Assembly (NCBI GenBank): GCA_001802645.1
Contig: MGZJ01000091.1
Location: forward strand, 1 to 35,159
Direction of reading: 5' to 3'
Length of the DNA stretch: 35,159 nucleotides
Origin: Geobacteraceae bacterium GWC2_53_11
Lineage (GTDB): Bacteria > Desulfobacterota > Desulfuromonadia > Geobacterales > Pseudopelobacteraceae
The notes below the pieces were generated by a model. The model saw nothing but the letters and a program-made list of their open reading frames with translations, ran no database searches and was not told where the DNA came from. Below, piece by piece: positions 15,275 through 22,812 of this stretch (the first letter of the stretch is position 1; each line of letters opens with the position of its first letter). Both the position numbers and the translations under genes were made by a program.

Positions 15275-18200
15275 ATGGAAAACCTTGGTTTTGCCGGAAA
15301 AATTGCCCGTGCTTTCATAAATTCAAAGCTGACACCGTTGATTGTGGGGGCGTCCCTGCTGCTCGGCCTGTTCGCCGTCAAGATGACCCCGCGTGAGGAA
15401 GAGCCGCAGATCGTCGTACCGATGGTGGATATCTATCTGCCGATGCCCGGTTCGTCGCCGCAGGAAGTGCAGGAGCGGGTGGTCAAGCCGTTCGAAGCCA
15501 AGCTGTGGGAGATCAAGGGGGTTGAATACCTCTATTCCATGAGCCGTCCCGGCATGGGAATCATCACGGTTCGCTATCAGGTCGGTCAGCCGATGGAAGA
15601 GTCGCTGGTCAAACTGTACAACAAGGTCATGAGCAACCGCACGTTGCTTCCACCCGGCGCCTTCGATCCTCTGGTTGTGCCGAAGTCCATCGATGACGTG
15701 CCGATTGTAGCCCTGACCCTCTGGTCGGACCGTTATGACCACGGCACGCTCAGGACGCTGGCCCGCGAAGTGGCCGACGAGTTGAAAAAGAGTGAGAATA
15801 CTGCCGAAACAACCATTACCGGCGGGCTTTCCCGCCAGCTGCGGGTCACGCTGGACGCGCCCCGTCTGGCCGGGTTCGGCCTGTCACCGCTCCAGGTTGC
15901 CGGCGCCTTGCAGAAGGGTAACGCTTCGTTGCCGTCGGGCAGTTATGCCAGCGACAATAAGTCCATGCTCGTGCAGACCGGCGGATTCCTTGAAAATGCC
16001 GATGCGGTCAAACGTCTGGTGGTCGGCGTTTATGGCGGCAAACCGGTGTACCTGTCCGACGTTGCCAAAATAGAAGATGGCCTCAGCGAGCCGGATGACT
16101 ATGTCTTTTTCGGCATGGGACCGGCTGCCGCGCACAAGAAAATATCCGGTAACGCCCGGCAGGATTACGCGGCAGTCACCATTGCCGTTGCCAAGCGGAC
16201 CGGTGCCAATGCCACCTGGATTGCCGACGATCTTCTGAAAAAGATCGAAAGCATGAAGGGGAAAACAATCCCTTCCGATGTACAGGTCTCCATCACCCGC
16301 AACTATGGCGAGACCGCACGGGAAAAGAACAACGAACTGCTCTTTCACATGTTCCTGGCAGCCATCTCGGTTACCATCCTGATTGCACTATTTATGGGGT
16401 GGCGTGCCGGTGCGGTGGCGGCGATAGCCATTCCGGTCACCCTGGCGCTGACCCTGCTGGTGATTTACCTGATTGGCTACACGCTTAACCGCATCACCCT
16501 GTTTGCGCTCATTTTCTCCATCGGTATCCTGGTGGACGACGCGATTGTGGTCGTGGAAAACATCCACCGTTTTTTCACCACCAAGGTGATGAATCCCCTG
16601 GATGCGGCTATTCAGGCGGTTGACGAGGTCGGTAACCCGACCATCCTGGCCACCTTTGCCGTTATCGCGTCGGTTATGCCGATGGGATTTGTCGGTGGAC
16701 TGATGGGGCCGTACATGCGTCCGATCCCGGTTGGCGCAAGCACCGCCATGATGCTCTCCATGTTTATCGCCTTTATTGTGACCCCCTATTTTGCCTACCG
16801 TTTTATGAAGGGTGAGGCGCATCACAAGGCAACCGACGAAGTAAAGGTCTCGATGCTGACCTCCTTCTATCGCCGTTTGATGGGGTCGTTCCTGCATAAC
16901 CCGAAAATGCGCACGGCGTTTCTGGCCGGTGTGGTGCTGCTGTTGCTGGCGTCCTGCTCGCTCATCTACTTCAAGGCGGTCACCGTAAAAATGCTGCCGT
17001 TCGACAACAAGAACGAGCTGCAGATTATCATCGACGCCCCGGACGGAACCCCGCTGGAGCAGACCGCCCGAATAACAAAGGAGATGGGGGATGCCCTCCG
17101 CACGGTTCCCGAAGTCACCGATTTCCAGCAGTATATCGGCACCAGCGCGCCGTTCAATTTCAACGGTCTGGTGCGTCACTACTACCTGCGCAAAGGGTCC
17201 AGCCTGGCTGATATCCAGGTCAACCTGCTTCCCAAGGAAGAGCGTAAGGATCAGTCCCACGCCATTGCCAAGCGTATCCGTCCTCTGGTAAAGGCGATTG
17301 CCGACAAATACGGCGCACGGGTGAAAGTTGCCGAAATACCGCCGGGTCCGCCGGTGCTGGCAACCCTGGTGGCGGAACTGTACGGTCCGGATGACGCTTC
17401 CCGCGCAGCAACCGCTGCCAAGGTTAAGGCCATCATGGCCAAGACCGAAGGCGTGGTCGATGTGGATTGGTACCGTGAGGATAATCAGGCGAAAACAACC
17501 TTCACCGTTGATCGTGAGAAAGCCGCCCTGTCCGGTGTAGCAGTGGATGATGTGGCCAAAACCCTGCACATTGCCCTGAATGGTCAGGATGCCGGGTTGC
17601 TGCACCTGCCCAAAGAAAAAGAGCCGGTGACCATCAACCTGCGGCTTCCGGCCGGACAACGCAGCTCTGTCGCAGCTCTGTCATCGGTCTATGTTACCGG
17701 TGCAAAGGGTAATATACCGCTCTCGCAATTGGTGAAGGTCACGAGTGGCAGTGAAGAGAAAACCCTCTATCGCAAGAACCTTAAGAACGTCATCTACGTA
17801 ACCGCCGATGTGGCGGGACAGATCGAAGCGCCGGTCTATGCGATTCTGAAAATGCAGAAGGAAATCGACGCCATCGCCTCTGCTGACGGGCAGAAGATAG
17901 AGGTCCTAGCTTCGAAACAGCCTTGGAGTGAAGAGCATATCGGCATGAAGTGGGATGGCGAATGGCATATTACCTTTGAAGTGTTCCGTGACCTGGGTAT
18001 CGCCTTTGGCGCGGTAATGGTGCTGATTTACATCCTGGTGGTCGCCTGGTTCAGGGATTTCACCACGCCGCTGGTCATCATGGCGCCGATTCCGCTGACC
18101 CTGATAGGTATTCTACCGGGACATGCCATGTTTGGCGCGTTCTTTACCGCTACCAGTATGATCGGTTTTATCGCCCTGGCCGGAATCATAGTGCGAAACT

Positions 18201-18499
18201 CGATTATTCTCATCGACTTCGCGGTACTGCGCAGGGAAGAAGGGCTGTCGCTGGACGAGGCGATTATCGAAGCCGGAGCTGTCCGGTTCCGCCCCATGCT
18301 GCTGACTGCGGCGGCGGTTGTGGTGGGGAGCTTCGTTATTCTGTTCGACCCGATTTTCCAGGGTTTGGCCATTGCCTTGATGTGCGGCGAAATAGCTGCT
18401 ACAACACTGTCCCAAATTACGATTCCGATACTCTATTTTCTTGTACAACGACGGAAAGAACCGCGTAAAGCAAACCTTACCACCCCTAGCCCCTCCTAA
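15275..18499 (+). CDS. RND-family efflux permease (AcrB-like)
   Basis: A 1074-residue inner-membrane proton-driven pump. It has the usual twofold layout: TM1 at about 20-42, a large periplasmic loop (about 45-345), TM2-6 (about 345-510), TM7 (about 545-570), a second loop (about 570-890) and TM8-12 (about 895-1060). The proton-relay pair is visible as LVDDAIVVVENIHR (Asp 420/421). The layout fits hydrophobe/amphiphile exporters more than metal CzcA pumps, but specificity is not certain. The last eight or so residues (NLTTPSPS) and the stop codon are encoded by the left end of the GC-rich repeat at 18475. This suggests that the repeat inserted into, or was recruited by, the 3' end of the gene. 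Confidence 0.95.
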   Translation: MENLGFAGKIARAFINSKLTPLIVGASLLLGLFAVKMTPREEEPQIVVPMVDIYLPMPGSSPQEVQERVVKPFEAKLWEIKGVEYLYSMSRPGMGIITVRYQVGQPMEESLVKLYNKVMSNRTLLPPGAFDPLVVPKSIDDVPIVALTLWSDRYDHGTLRTLAREVADELKKSENTAETTITGGLSRQLRVTLDAPRLAGFGLSPLQVAGALQKGNASLPSGSYASDNKSMLVQTGGFLENADAVKRLVVGVYGGKPVYLSDVAKIEDGLSEPDDYVFFGMGPAAAHKKISGNARQDYAAVTIAVAKRTGANATWIADDLLKKIESMKGKTIPSDVQVSITRNYGETAREKNNELLFHMFLAAISVTILIALFMGWRAGAVAAIAIPVTLALTLLVIYLIGYTLNRITLFALIFSIGILVDDAIVVVENIHRFFTTKVMNPLDAAIQAVDEVGNPTILATFAVIASVMPMGFVGGLMGPYMRPIPVGASTAMMLSMFIAFIVTPYFAYRFMKGEAHHKATDEVKVSMLTSFYRRLMGSFLHNPKMRTAFLAGVVLLLLASCSLIYFKAVTVKMLPFDNKNELQIIIDAPDGTPLEQTARITKEMGDALRTVPEVTDFQQYIGTSAPFNFNGLVRHYYLRKGSSLADIQVNLLPKEERKDQSHAIAKRIRPLVKAIADKYGARVKVAEIPPGPPVLATLVAELYGPDDASRAATAAKVKAIMAKTEGVVDVDWYREDNQAKTTFTVDREKAALSGVAVDDVAKTLHIALNGQDAGLLHLPKEKEPVTINLRLPAGQRSSVAALSSVYVTGAKGNIPLSQLVKVTSGSEEKTLYRKNLKNVIYVTADVAGQIEAPVYAILKMQKEIDAIASADGQKIEVLASKQPWSEEHIGMKWDGEWHITFEVFRDLGIAFGAVMVLIYILVVAWFRDFTTPLVIMAPIPLTLIGILPGHAMFGAFFTATSMIGFIALAGIIVRNSIILIDFAVLRREEGLSLDEAIIEAGAVRFRPMLLTAAAVVVGSFVILFDPIFQGLAIALMCGEIAATTLSQITIPILYFLVQRRKEPRKANLTTPSPS

Positions 18500-18557
18500 A
18501 ATAGGAGGGGGACGTTTAAGCTCCCCTCCTTGATAAGGAGGGGTTGGGGGTGGTGGC
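18475..18557. repeat. GC-rich palindromic repeat, copy 3, overlapping the permease 3' end
   Basis: Begins CCTTACCACCCCTAGCCCC and ends GGAGGGGTTGGGGGTGG, with an internal GGAGGGGGACGTTTAAGCTC. Its left end and its interior are near-exact reverse complements of the right end and interior of the copy at 20234-20360. It supplies the last codons and the stop of the permease gene, and its stems could act as a transcript end. Confidence 0.85.
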
Positions 18558-18591
18558 TTTTGAAATAATAGAAATGAAGGAGTAAGTTGTT

Positions 18592-19026
18592 ATGTTCTGG
18601 AACAAACATAAAGAATTATCACAGCAGGAAGTGGCCTTGAGCAAAAAGTGTCAGGAAGAGGCCGAGCAGCTGTACCGCTCGGGCAAATATCATTGTGCGG
18701 AAGCCGTATTGGAAACCATCAGGCGTCAGTATGCTCCGAATCTGCCCGAATCTATTGTCGGCACCGTGTCCGGTTTCGGCGGCGGTTCCAGCTCCGGCTG
18801 TATCTGTGGCGCCGTATCCGGCGGCACCGTTGCCATCGGCCTGGTAAACGGGAACAAAAAGGAAACGACACATTTGACGAAAGAGCTGCATGATTGGTTC
18901 AAGGGAAAATACGGCGTGACCTGCTGCAAAACCATCCGTCAGACGCATAAGGGTGTCTGCCCGGTACTGACCGGGGAAGTGGCCGGCAAGATTGCGGAAA
19001 TGCTGGGCGGTAAGGGACATGAATGA
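18592..19026 (+). CDS. C_GCAxxG_C_C family protein
   Basis: A 144-residue cysteine-rich protein matching the C_GCAxxG_C_C (PF09719-type) pattern. It has YHCAEAVLETI, then VSGFGGGSSSGCICGAVSGG with small-residue-rich helices, then KYGVTCCKTI, and a final CPVLTGEVAGKIAEML. There is no signal peptide; the small-residue segments are family-typical. The conserved cysteines are presumed to be redox-active or cofactor-binding, but no reaction is established for the family to my knowledge. GAAGGAG precedes the ATG at a slightly long distance. Its 3' end overlaps the small UGA-containing frame by 8 bases, so it heads a tightly packed four-gene cassette. Confidence 0.9.
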   Translation: MFWNKHKELSQQEVALSKKCQEEAEQLYRSGKYHCAEAVLETIRRQYAPNLPESIVGTVSGFGGGSSSGCICGAVSGGTVAIGLVNGNKKETTHLTKELHDWFKGKYGVTCCKTIRQTHKGVCPVLTGEVAGKIAEMLGGKGHE

Positions 19027-19180
19027 TGCATTGATGCTGATCGGAGCAGTGGTCTTCTGGATTGTTCTTCAGAAATACATACTGCCGCGCCTCGGGGTGC
19101 CTACCTGAATGTCCGATTCATGTGACCTCGGGGACCGGGGCAAAAAGAAAGACATAAAAGATGAGGAGAAACACCCATGA
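19019..19180 (+). CDS. Candidate selenocysteine-containing small membrane protein (in-frame UGA)
   Basis: A 53-residue frame read through one UGA (19106-19108, residue 30). Residues 1-29 form one transmembrane helix (LMLIGAVVFWIVLQKYILP) ending in RLGVPT. The UGA follows, then MSDSCDLGDRGKKKD and a charged tail. The frame after the UGA ends at a UGA overlapping the next gene's ATG by four bases (ATGA), as in the neighbouring genes, which is not expected if translation stopped at residue 29. A hairpin with a GGA loop begins 17 bases after the UGA. The candidate Sec and Cys35 form a UxxxxC pair. If UGA is a stop, a 29-residue membrane peptide remains. The 15 residues from 21 to 35 align without gaps to the end of the next protein (ILPRLGVP with ILQKMGVP). 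Function unknown; membrane thiol/selenol redox chemistry is inferred. Confidence 0.6.
19126..19140 (+). promoter_or_regulatory. SECIS-like hairpin downstream of the in-frame UGA
   Basis: CCTCGG (19126-19131) pairs with CCGGGG (19135-19140) in a 6-bp stem with one G-U pair and a GGA triloop. The loop begins 23 bases after the UGA. This fits what is known of bacterial SECIS elements: a short stem, a small apical loop with G in its first two positions, and a loop roughly 16-37 bases after UGA. Confidence 0.55.
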
Positions 19181-19401
19181 AAGAAGAATTCTACGTTGAA
19201 CGCATCGTGCGCATTGTGGCTGGAACATTTATTTTGATTTCACTCGTGCTGTCCCACTTTCATTCCCCCAACTGGCTCTGGTTCACCGGTTTTGTCGGCT
19301 TGAACCTGCTTCAATCCGGCTTTACCCAGTTCTGCCCGATGTTTAATATCCTGCAGAAAATGGGTGTGCCAAGATTCCCGAAGAGCAGCTGCTGCAAATG
19401 A
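19177..19401 (+). CDS. DUF2892 (YgaP-like) inner-membrane protein
   Basis: A 74-residue protein with two hydrophobic helices (about 10-26 and 31-47) and the signature NLLQSGFTQFCPMFNIL, typical of the DUF2892/YgaP transmembrane domain. The C-terminus, MGVPRFPKSSCCK, carries a vicinal Cys pair. In YgaP this domain is fused to a rhodanese; here a separate exported rhodanese gene lies about 1 kb downstream. GGAG lies upstream of the start. It overlaps the neighbours on both sides by four bases. A role in sulfane-sulfur or thiol export is plausible from the family but unproven. Confidence 0.88.
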   Translation: MKEEFYVERIVRIVAGTFILISLVLSHFHSPNWLWFTGFVGLNLLQSGFTQFCPMFNILQKMGVPRFPKSSCCK

Positions 19402-20231
19402 ATTTTCGCATCACGGTACTCTGCGAAAACTCGGTCGGACCGCTTTCCGGAACATTGGGTGAGCACGGTTTTGCCGCTTTGATCGAACCATCCGAAGGGG
19501 CTCCGCTGCTGTTCGATACCGGCCAGGGTTTGACCCTGCTGCACAATGCCCGGCGCATGAACAAGGATCTCACCAGGGTCAGGCAGGTCGTACTCTCGCA
19601 CGGTCATTATGATCATGCGGGGGGCTTGAAGCCGCTCTTGGATGAGTGCGGTCCGAAACAGGTTTTTGCTCATCCCGAGCTGTTCAGATCCCGTTACCGT
19701 GTTAAGGATACCGGAGACTGCTACCCTATCGGCATGCCGGTCGCCCGTGATGAACTGGAGGCGGCAGGCGCTGCTTTTGATCTGTCGGCTGATTTTCGCA
19801 CAATTGCTTCCGGTATCAGCCTTACGGGTGAGGTTCCGCGCGTGAACGTGTCTGAAACCGGCGACCAGGGGCTGTACTGTGACTGCACCGGCCAGGAACT
19901 TGATACGACACCGGATGACCAGTCGCTGGTGCTGGAAACTGACAAGGGGCTTGTGCTGCTTCTTGGCTGCTGTCATGCCGGCCTGGTCAACACGGTGGAA
20001 CATGTGGCCTATGTCACCGGCAGGCGTGATATTTACGCCGTGATCGGCGGCACCCACCTCGGTTTTTGCGGTCAGGAACAGCTTGGCACAACGGTTGACA
20101 TGCTTAAGGATCTGGGTGTGAAGAAGCTTGCCGTCAGCCACTGTACCGGTTTTGCCGCGTCGTTGCGTTTGGCGCGGGAGCTGCCGAAAGAGTTTCAGAC
20201 CGCCATGGTAGGCTATGCGTTGGAAGTGTAA
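19398..20231 (+). CDS. MBL-fold metallo-hydrolase (COG1237-like)
   Basis: A 277-residue metallo-beta-lactamase-fold protein. It has LLFDTGQG near residue 40, the zinc/iron motif LSHGHYDHAGG (HxHxDH, about 66-76), GCCHAGLVNT (metal-ligand His, about 193) and GGTHLGF (about 218). The order and spacing resemble the family of 7,8-dihydropterin-6-yl-methyl-aminobenzene phosphate synthase-like hydrolases rather than glyoxalase II. No signal peptide is present, so cytosolic. Substrate unknown. The start overlaps the DUF2892 stop by four bases (ATGA), making it the last gene of the redox cassette. The GC-rich repeat copy 4 begins right after its stop. Confidence 0.88.
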   Translation: MNFRITVLCENSVGPLSGTLGEHGFAALIEPSEGAPLLFDTGQGLTLLHNARRMNKDLTRVRQVVLSHGHYDHAGGLKPLLDECGPKQVFAHPELFRSRYRVKDTGDCYPIGMPVARDELEAAGAAFDLSADFRTIASGISLTGEVPRVNVSETGDQGLYCDCTGQELDTTPDDQSLVLETDKGLVLLLGCCHAGLVNTVEHVAYVTGRRDIYAVIGGTHLGFCGQEQLGTTVDMLKDLGVKKLAVSHCTGFAASLRLARELPKEFQTAMVGYALEV

Positions 20232-20233
20232 TA

Positions 20234-20360
20234 AACCCAACCACCCCCAACCCTTTATGCCCCAGAGGGTACTCCTTTAGTAAGGAGGGGAGCTTAAAGT
20301 CCCCCTCCTATTTCGCTTAGAAGCGCCTACTTTTGGTAGGAGGGGTTAGAGGTGGTAAGG
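20234..20360. repeat. GC-rich palindromic repeat, copy 4 (inverted relative to copy 3)
   Basis: Starts CCAACCACCCCCAACCC and ends GGAGGGGTTAGAGGTGGTAAGG. It carries GGAGGGGAGCTTAAAGTCC and the cassette GAAGCGCCTACTTTTGGTA (20320-20338), identical to 2783-2801. Its right end is the reverse complement of the left end of copy 3 with two mismatches in 22 bases, so copies 3 and 4 bracket the cassette 18592-20231 as inverted repeats. Confidence 0.85.
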
Positions 20361-20428
20361 TTTCAGCTTGATTGCAATGTGGAATTACAATCAACACCGG
20401 TCTCACCCAAATGAAAGGAATTATGTTG

Positions 20429-20803
20429 ATGAAAAAGATTGTGCTCGTGTTGTTAATGATGGTGTCTCTTGTGTCACAGGTCTGGGCGGCAGAGAAGGAC
20501 ATTACCTCCCGTGACGCCAAAGCGCTGCTGGACAGGAACAAGAATATCTATCTGCTCGATGTCCGGACCCCCCAGGAATACAGCCAGGGGAAGCTGGCCG
20601 GATCGGTGCTGATCCCGATTGGCGAGTTTGAGCGGCGCGTTGGCGAAGTACCTAAGAATAAAACGATTATTGTCTACTGCGCCGTTGGTTCGCGTTCAAA
20701 ACCGGTGGCCAATTTTCTGGCCCAGCGCGGGCATAAGGATGTCTATAATATGACCGATGGTATTGTCGGCTGGTATCGCAATAAATTCCCCATTCAAAGA
20801 TAA
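20429..20803 (+). CDS. Exported single-domain rhodanese
   Basis: A small rhodanese with signal peptide (about 20 residues, ending VWA). The domain shows ITSRDAKALLD, LLDVRTPQEYSQGKLAGS, and the active-site loop with catalytic Cys in VYCAVGSRSKP. Such domains transfer sulfane sulfur through a Cys persulfide, here in the periplasm. Two close ATGs compete for the start (20423 and 20429). AAAGGA is 9 bases from the second and only 3 from the first, so 20429 is preferred; a start at 20372 would wrongly add 19 residues. It follows repeat copy 4 and precedes the porin gene after an AT-rich gap. Confidence 0.88.
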   Translation: MKKIVLVLLMMVSLVSQVWAAEKDITSRDAKALLDRNKNIYLLDVRTPQEYSQGKLAGSVLIPIGEFERRVGEVPKNKTIIVYCAVGSRSKPVANFLAQRGHKDVYNMTDGIVGWYRNKFPIQR

Positions 20804-21134
20804 GCTGTCAAACGTACATCGCGAACAGCAAATATCGTAATTATGCAATTTCACGGGTGATATTTATAATTATAGCGCTGTCGAGTTGCTTGTGTTTTCT
20901 GAAATAACCGCTGTAATGCAGTTATTTGGCGGTAGAAACGTAGTTAAAAGGCGTGATATTTTATAGAATTCCATTCTATTATTTTATAGCTGATTTTGTG
21001 ATCCGCTATAAACATTCGCGAAATAATATAGTTAGAATGTGCGTTGTTTTATAAAATAGAATTATCCATATAATTGGAGTTATGTTTGCAATTGTTCCAT
21101 GACAGCAAAATCTTTTTTAGTAAGGGGAGGCAGT
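20804..21134. other. AT-rich gap with small inverted repeats
   Basis: This gap of about 330 bases between the rhodanese and the porin gene is clearly AT-richer than its surroundings. It contains AAATAAC-N12-GTTATTT (20902-20927) and ATAGAAT-TCC-ATTCTAT (20963-20979), and an ATAGAATT motif again near 21056. No gene was recognised. It probably carries the porin promoter and regulator sites, but no single promoter could be chosen. Confidence 0.5.
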
Positions 21135-22694
21135 ATGAAAAAGAAGAACATCAGAAAAATTGCCGTAACGCTTGTGATGGGGATGCTGGTTCCGTTGGCG
21201 GCACATGCGGCGGAGGCGGATTTACAGCTGAAGATTGACCAGTTAAGCAAGGAGGTTGCCAACCTTAAGGGTTCGGTCAAGAAGGTTGAAGACAAGTCTC
21301 TCAGTAGATGGTTGTCCATCGGCGGCGACTATCGTTTCCGGGTTGATTCTCTGCGTGGGAAAACCGCGGAGTACACAAATGCCATGGGCGTTTCGCAATA
21401 CCTTGCCGGCCTTAACCTTACAGCTCCTCCGACGGCGGCACAGTTTGGCGCTGCAATGACCGCCGCTCATGTAGGTGAAGACAAACCCAAGAATGAAACT
21501 CTCTACACTAATAAATTCGGTCTCGATCTTCACGCAAAAGCTACCCAGGATGTTACGGTAAACGTCAAGCTGGCCATGTACAAGTCATTTGGCTCACAGG
21601 GCACTGAAGCGACCAGTGGCACCTATTTCGCTGACCGTGTTGGCGTAATGGACGGCACAATCGGCCATGTCCCATCCACAAGTTTGTTGGATGTAGATCG
21701 CGTGTATGCCACATGGAGCAACATCGGCGATCAGCCGGTATGGCTTTCTGTCGGTCGCCGTCCTTCGACCAATGGTGCCCCCAGCAATCTCAAGCTTAAC
21801 AATGAACGCCCCGGCAACGGCGGCACGCCGTCACTGCTGGTTGATTACGCCTTCGATGGCATGACTCTGGGCTGGGCTCCGGACATTGACGCTCTGCCGG
21901 GCGCATACGCCAAAGTTTGTTACGGTCGCGGCTTCGACAGCGGTTTCAAAACAGCAACCAATAGCCTTAAGGACACCGACATGCTCGGCGTTGCTATCCT
22001 TCCTATAGACACCGACCCGCTGCGTGTCTGGCTACAGTGGAATCGCGGTTTTGACATTTTTGATGCTTCAGCTATGAGCTCCACCTCATTTGGTCAACCG
22101 TTTGCCGCTTCCACCAATCTTGGCTCAATTGACTGGTACGGCGCAGGTGCCATGAGCACGCTCAAGAATGTCGGCCCAGGCACACTTAATTTCTTTGCTG
22201 ACCTTGGCGTGAGTATCACACATCCAAACGGCAACACGTCAAATGGTCTGGGTCTTATGACCAATACCTTTGATGGGGTCTTTTCCGGAGCAGCGTCCTC
22301 AAGTGAAAGCAAAAACGGTTGGGCTACCTACGTAGGTGTTCGTTATGATCTCCCTTCAAAAACCAAGATTGGTTTTGAATTCAACCATGGCTCGGAAAAC
22401 TGGATTCCCTTTACCCCGGCATCAGACGATATGTGGACTAGTAAAGTTGGAACTCGCGGTAACGTCTATGAACCCTATATTATCCAGGAACTTGATCTCA
22501 AGCCTATTTCATCTCATTTGAGCAAGACCTTTTTCAAGATCGGCTACCAGTATTATGACTTCGAGTATACTGGCAGCAATAACTGGGTTGGCGCTCCAGT
22601 AAAAATTTCTTCCATCAAGCCGTCAACCGCGCTGATGATGGCTCCGGTAAAAACAGCTCATGATGTGTATGCAACATTCGAAGTGAAATTTTAG
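21135..22694 (+). CDS. DUF3373-type outer-membrane beta-barrel (porin-like)
   Basis: A 519-residue exported protein. The start at MKKKNIRK is chosen over an ATG 12 codons upstream because GGGGAGG lies just before it. A signal peptide (ending AHA, about 26) is followed by a short coiled coil (LQLKIDQLSKEVANLKGSV) and LSRWLSIGGDYRFRVDSLRGK, a hallmark of the DUF3373 porin-like family of Geobacter-type bacteria. The rest is rich in alternating polar/aromatic strands, and the C-terminus VYATFEVKF ends in the Phe typical of barrels inserted by BamA. No Cys in heme motifs. It lies beside rhodaneses and cytochromes, so it may be the outer-membrane pore for an oxyanion or an electron conduit partner. 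The rhodanese-barrel-cytochrome combination recalls ext-type clusters of Geobacter sulfurreducens; homology to any one of them was not tested. Confidence 0.82.
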   Translation: MKKKNIRKIAVTLVMGMLVPLAAHAAEADLQLKIDQLSKEVANLKGSVKKVEDKSLSRWLSIGGDYRFRVDSLRGKTAEYTNAMGVSQYLAGLNLTAPPTAAQFGAAMTAAHVGEDKPKNETLYTNKFGLDLHAKATQDVTVNVKLAMYKSFGSQGTEATSGTYFADRVGVMDGTIGHVPSTSLLDVDRVYATWSNIGDQPVWLSVGRRPSTNGAPSNLKLNNERPGNGGTPSLLVDYAFDGMTLGWAPDIDALPGAYAKVCYGRGFDSGFKTATNSLKDTDMLGVAILPIDTDPLRVWLQWNRGFDIFDASAMSSTSFGQPFAASTNLGSIDWYGAGAMSTLKNVGPGTLNFFADLGVSITHPNGNTSNGLGLMTNTFDGVFSGAASSSESKNGWATYVGVRYDLPSKTKIGFEFNHGSENWIPFTPASDDMWTSKVGTRGNVYEPYIIQELDLKPISSHLSKTFFKIGYQYYDFEYTGSNNWVGAPVKISSIKPSTALMMAPVKTAHDVYATFEVKF

Positions 22695-22706
22695 AGGTGT
22701 TAGTGT

Positions 22707-22740
22707 GCCGGGGAATCGAACGCTCCCCGGCAGTTTTTTT
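22707..22740 (+). terminator. Rho-independent terminator after the porin gene
   Basis: GCCGGGGA (22707-22714) pairs with TCCCCGGC (22724-22731), with a 9-base loop, followed by AGTTTTTTT. It separates the porin gene from the following small exported protein. Confidence 0.92.
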
Positions 22741-22749
22741 CTGATTGGA

Positions 22750-22777
22750 TTGAACAAAAAATATCTTCTGATACACT
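22750..22777 (+). promoter_or_regulatory. Candidate sigma-70 promoter for the small exported protein / triple rhodanese unit
   Basis: TTGAAC (22750-22755), a 16-base spacer and TACACT (22772-22777) follow directly after the porin terminator and precede the start codon at 22813 by 35 bases. Confidence 0.5.
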
Positions 22778-22812
22778 CATTTTTACGGAATCAATAAATA
22801 AGGGGAACAACA

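Noticed and set aside
16388-17659. Long open frame (423 codons) on the minus strand opposite the RND permease
   Set aside because: Its translation is rich in His/Arg/Gly without any recognisable domain, and the plus strand holds a full-length, motif-bearing permease; it is a GC-bias shadow.
19111-19135. Alternative hairpin GTCC/GGAC just after the UGA
   Set aside because: Its loop starts only about 8 bases after the UGA, too close for a bacterial SECIS, and it conflicts with the better-placed hairpin at 19126-19140.
19109-19180. Separate 23-residue frame starting with the ATG right after the UGA
   Set aside because: No ribosome binding site precedes it, and a continuous UGA-decoded frame explains both halves, the SECIS-like hairpin and the operon overlaps better; kept only as the alternative.
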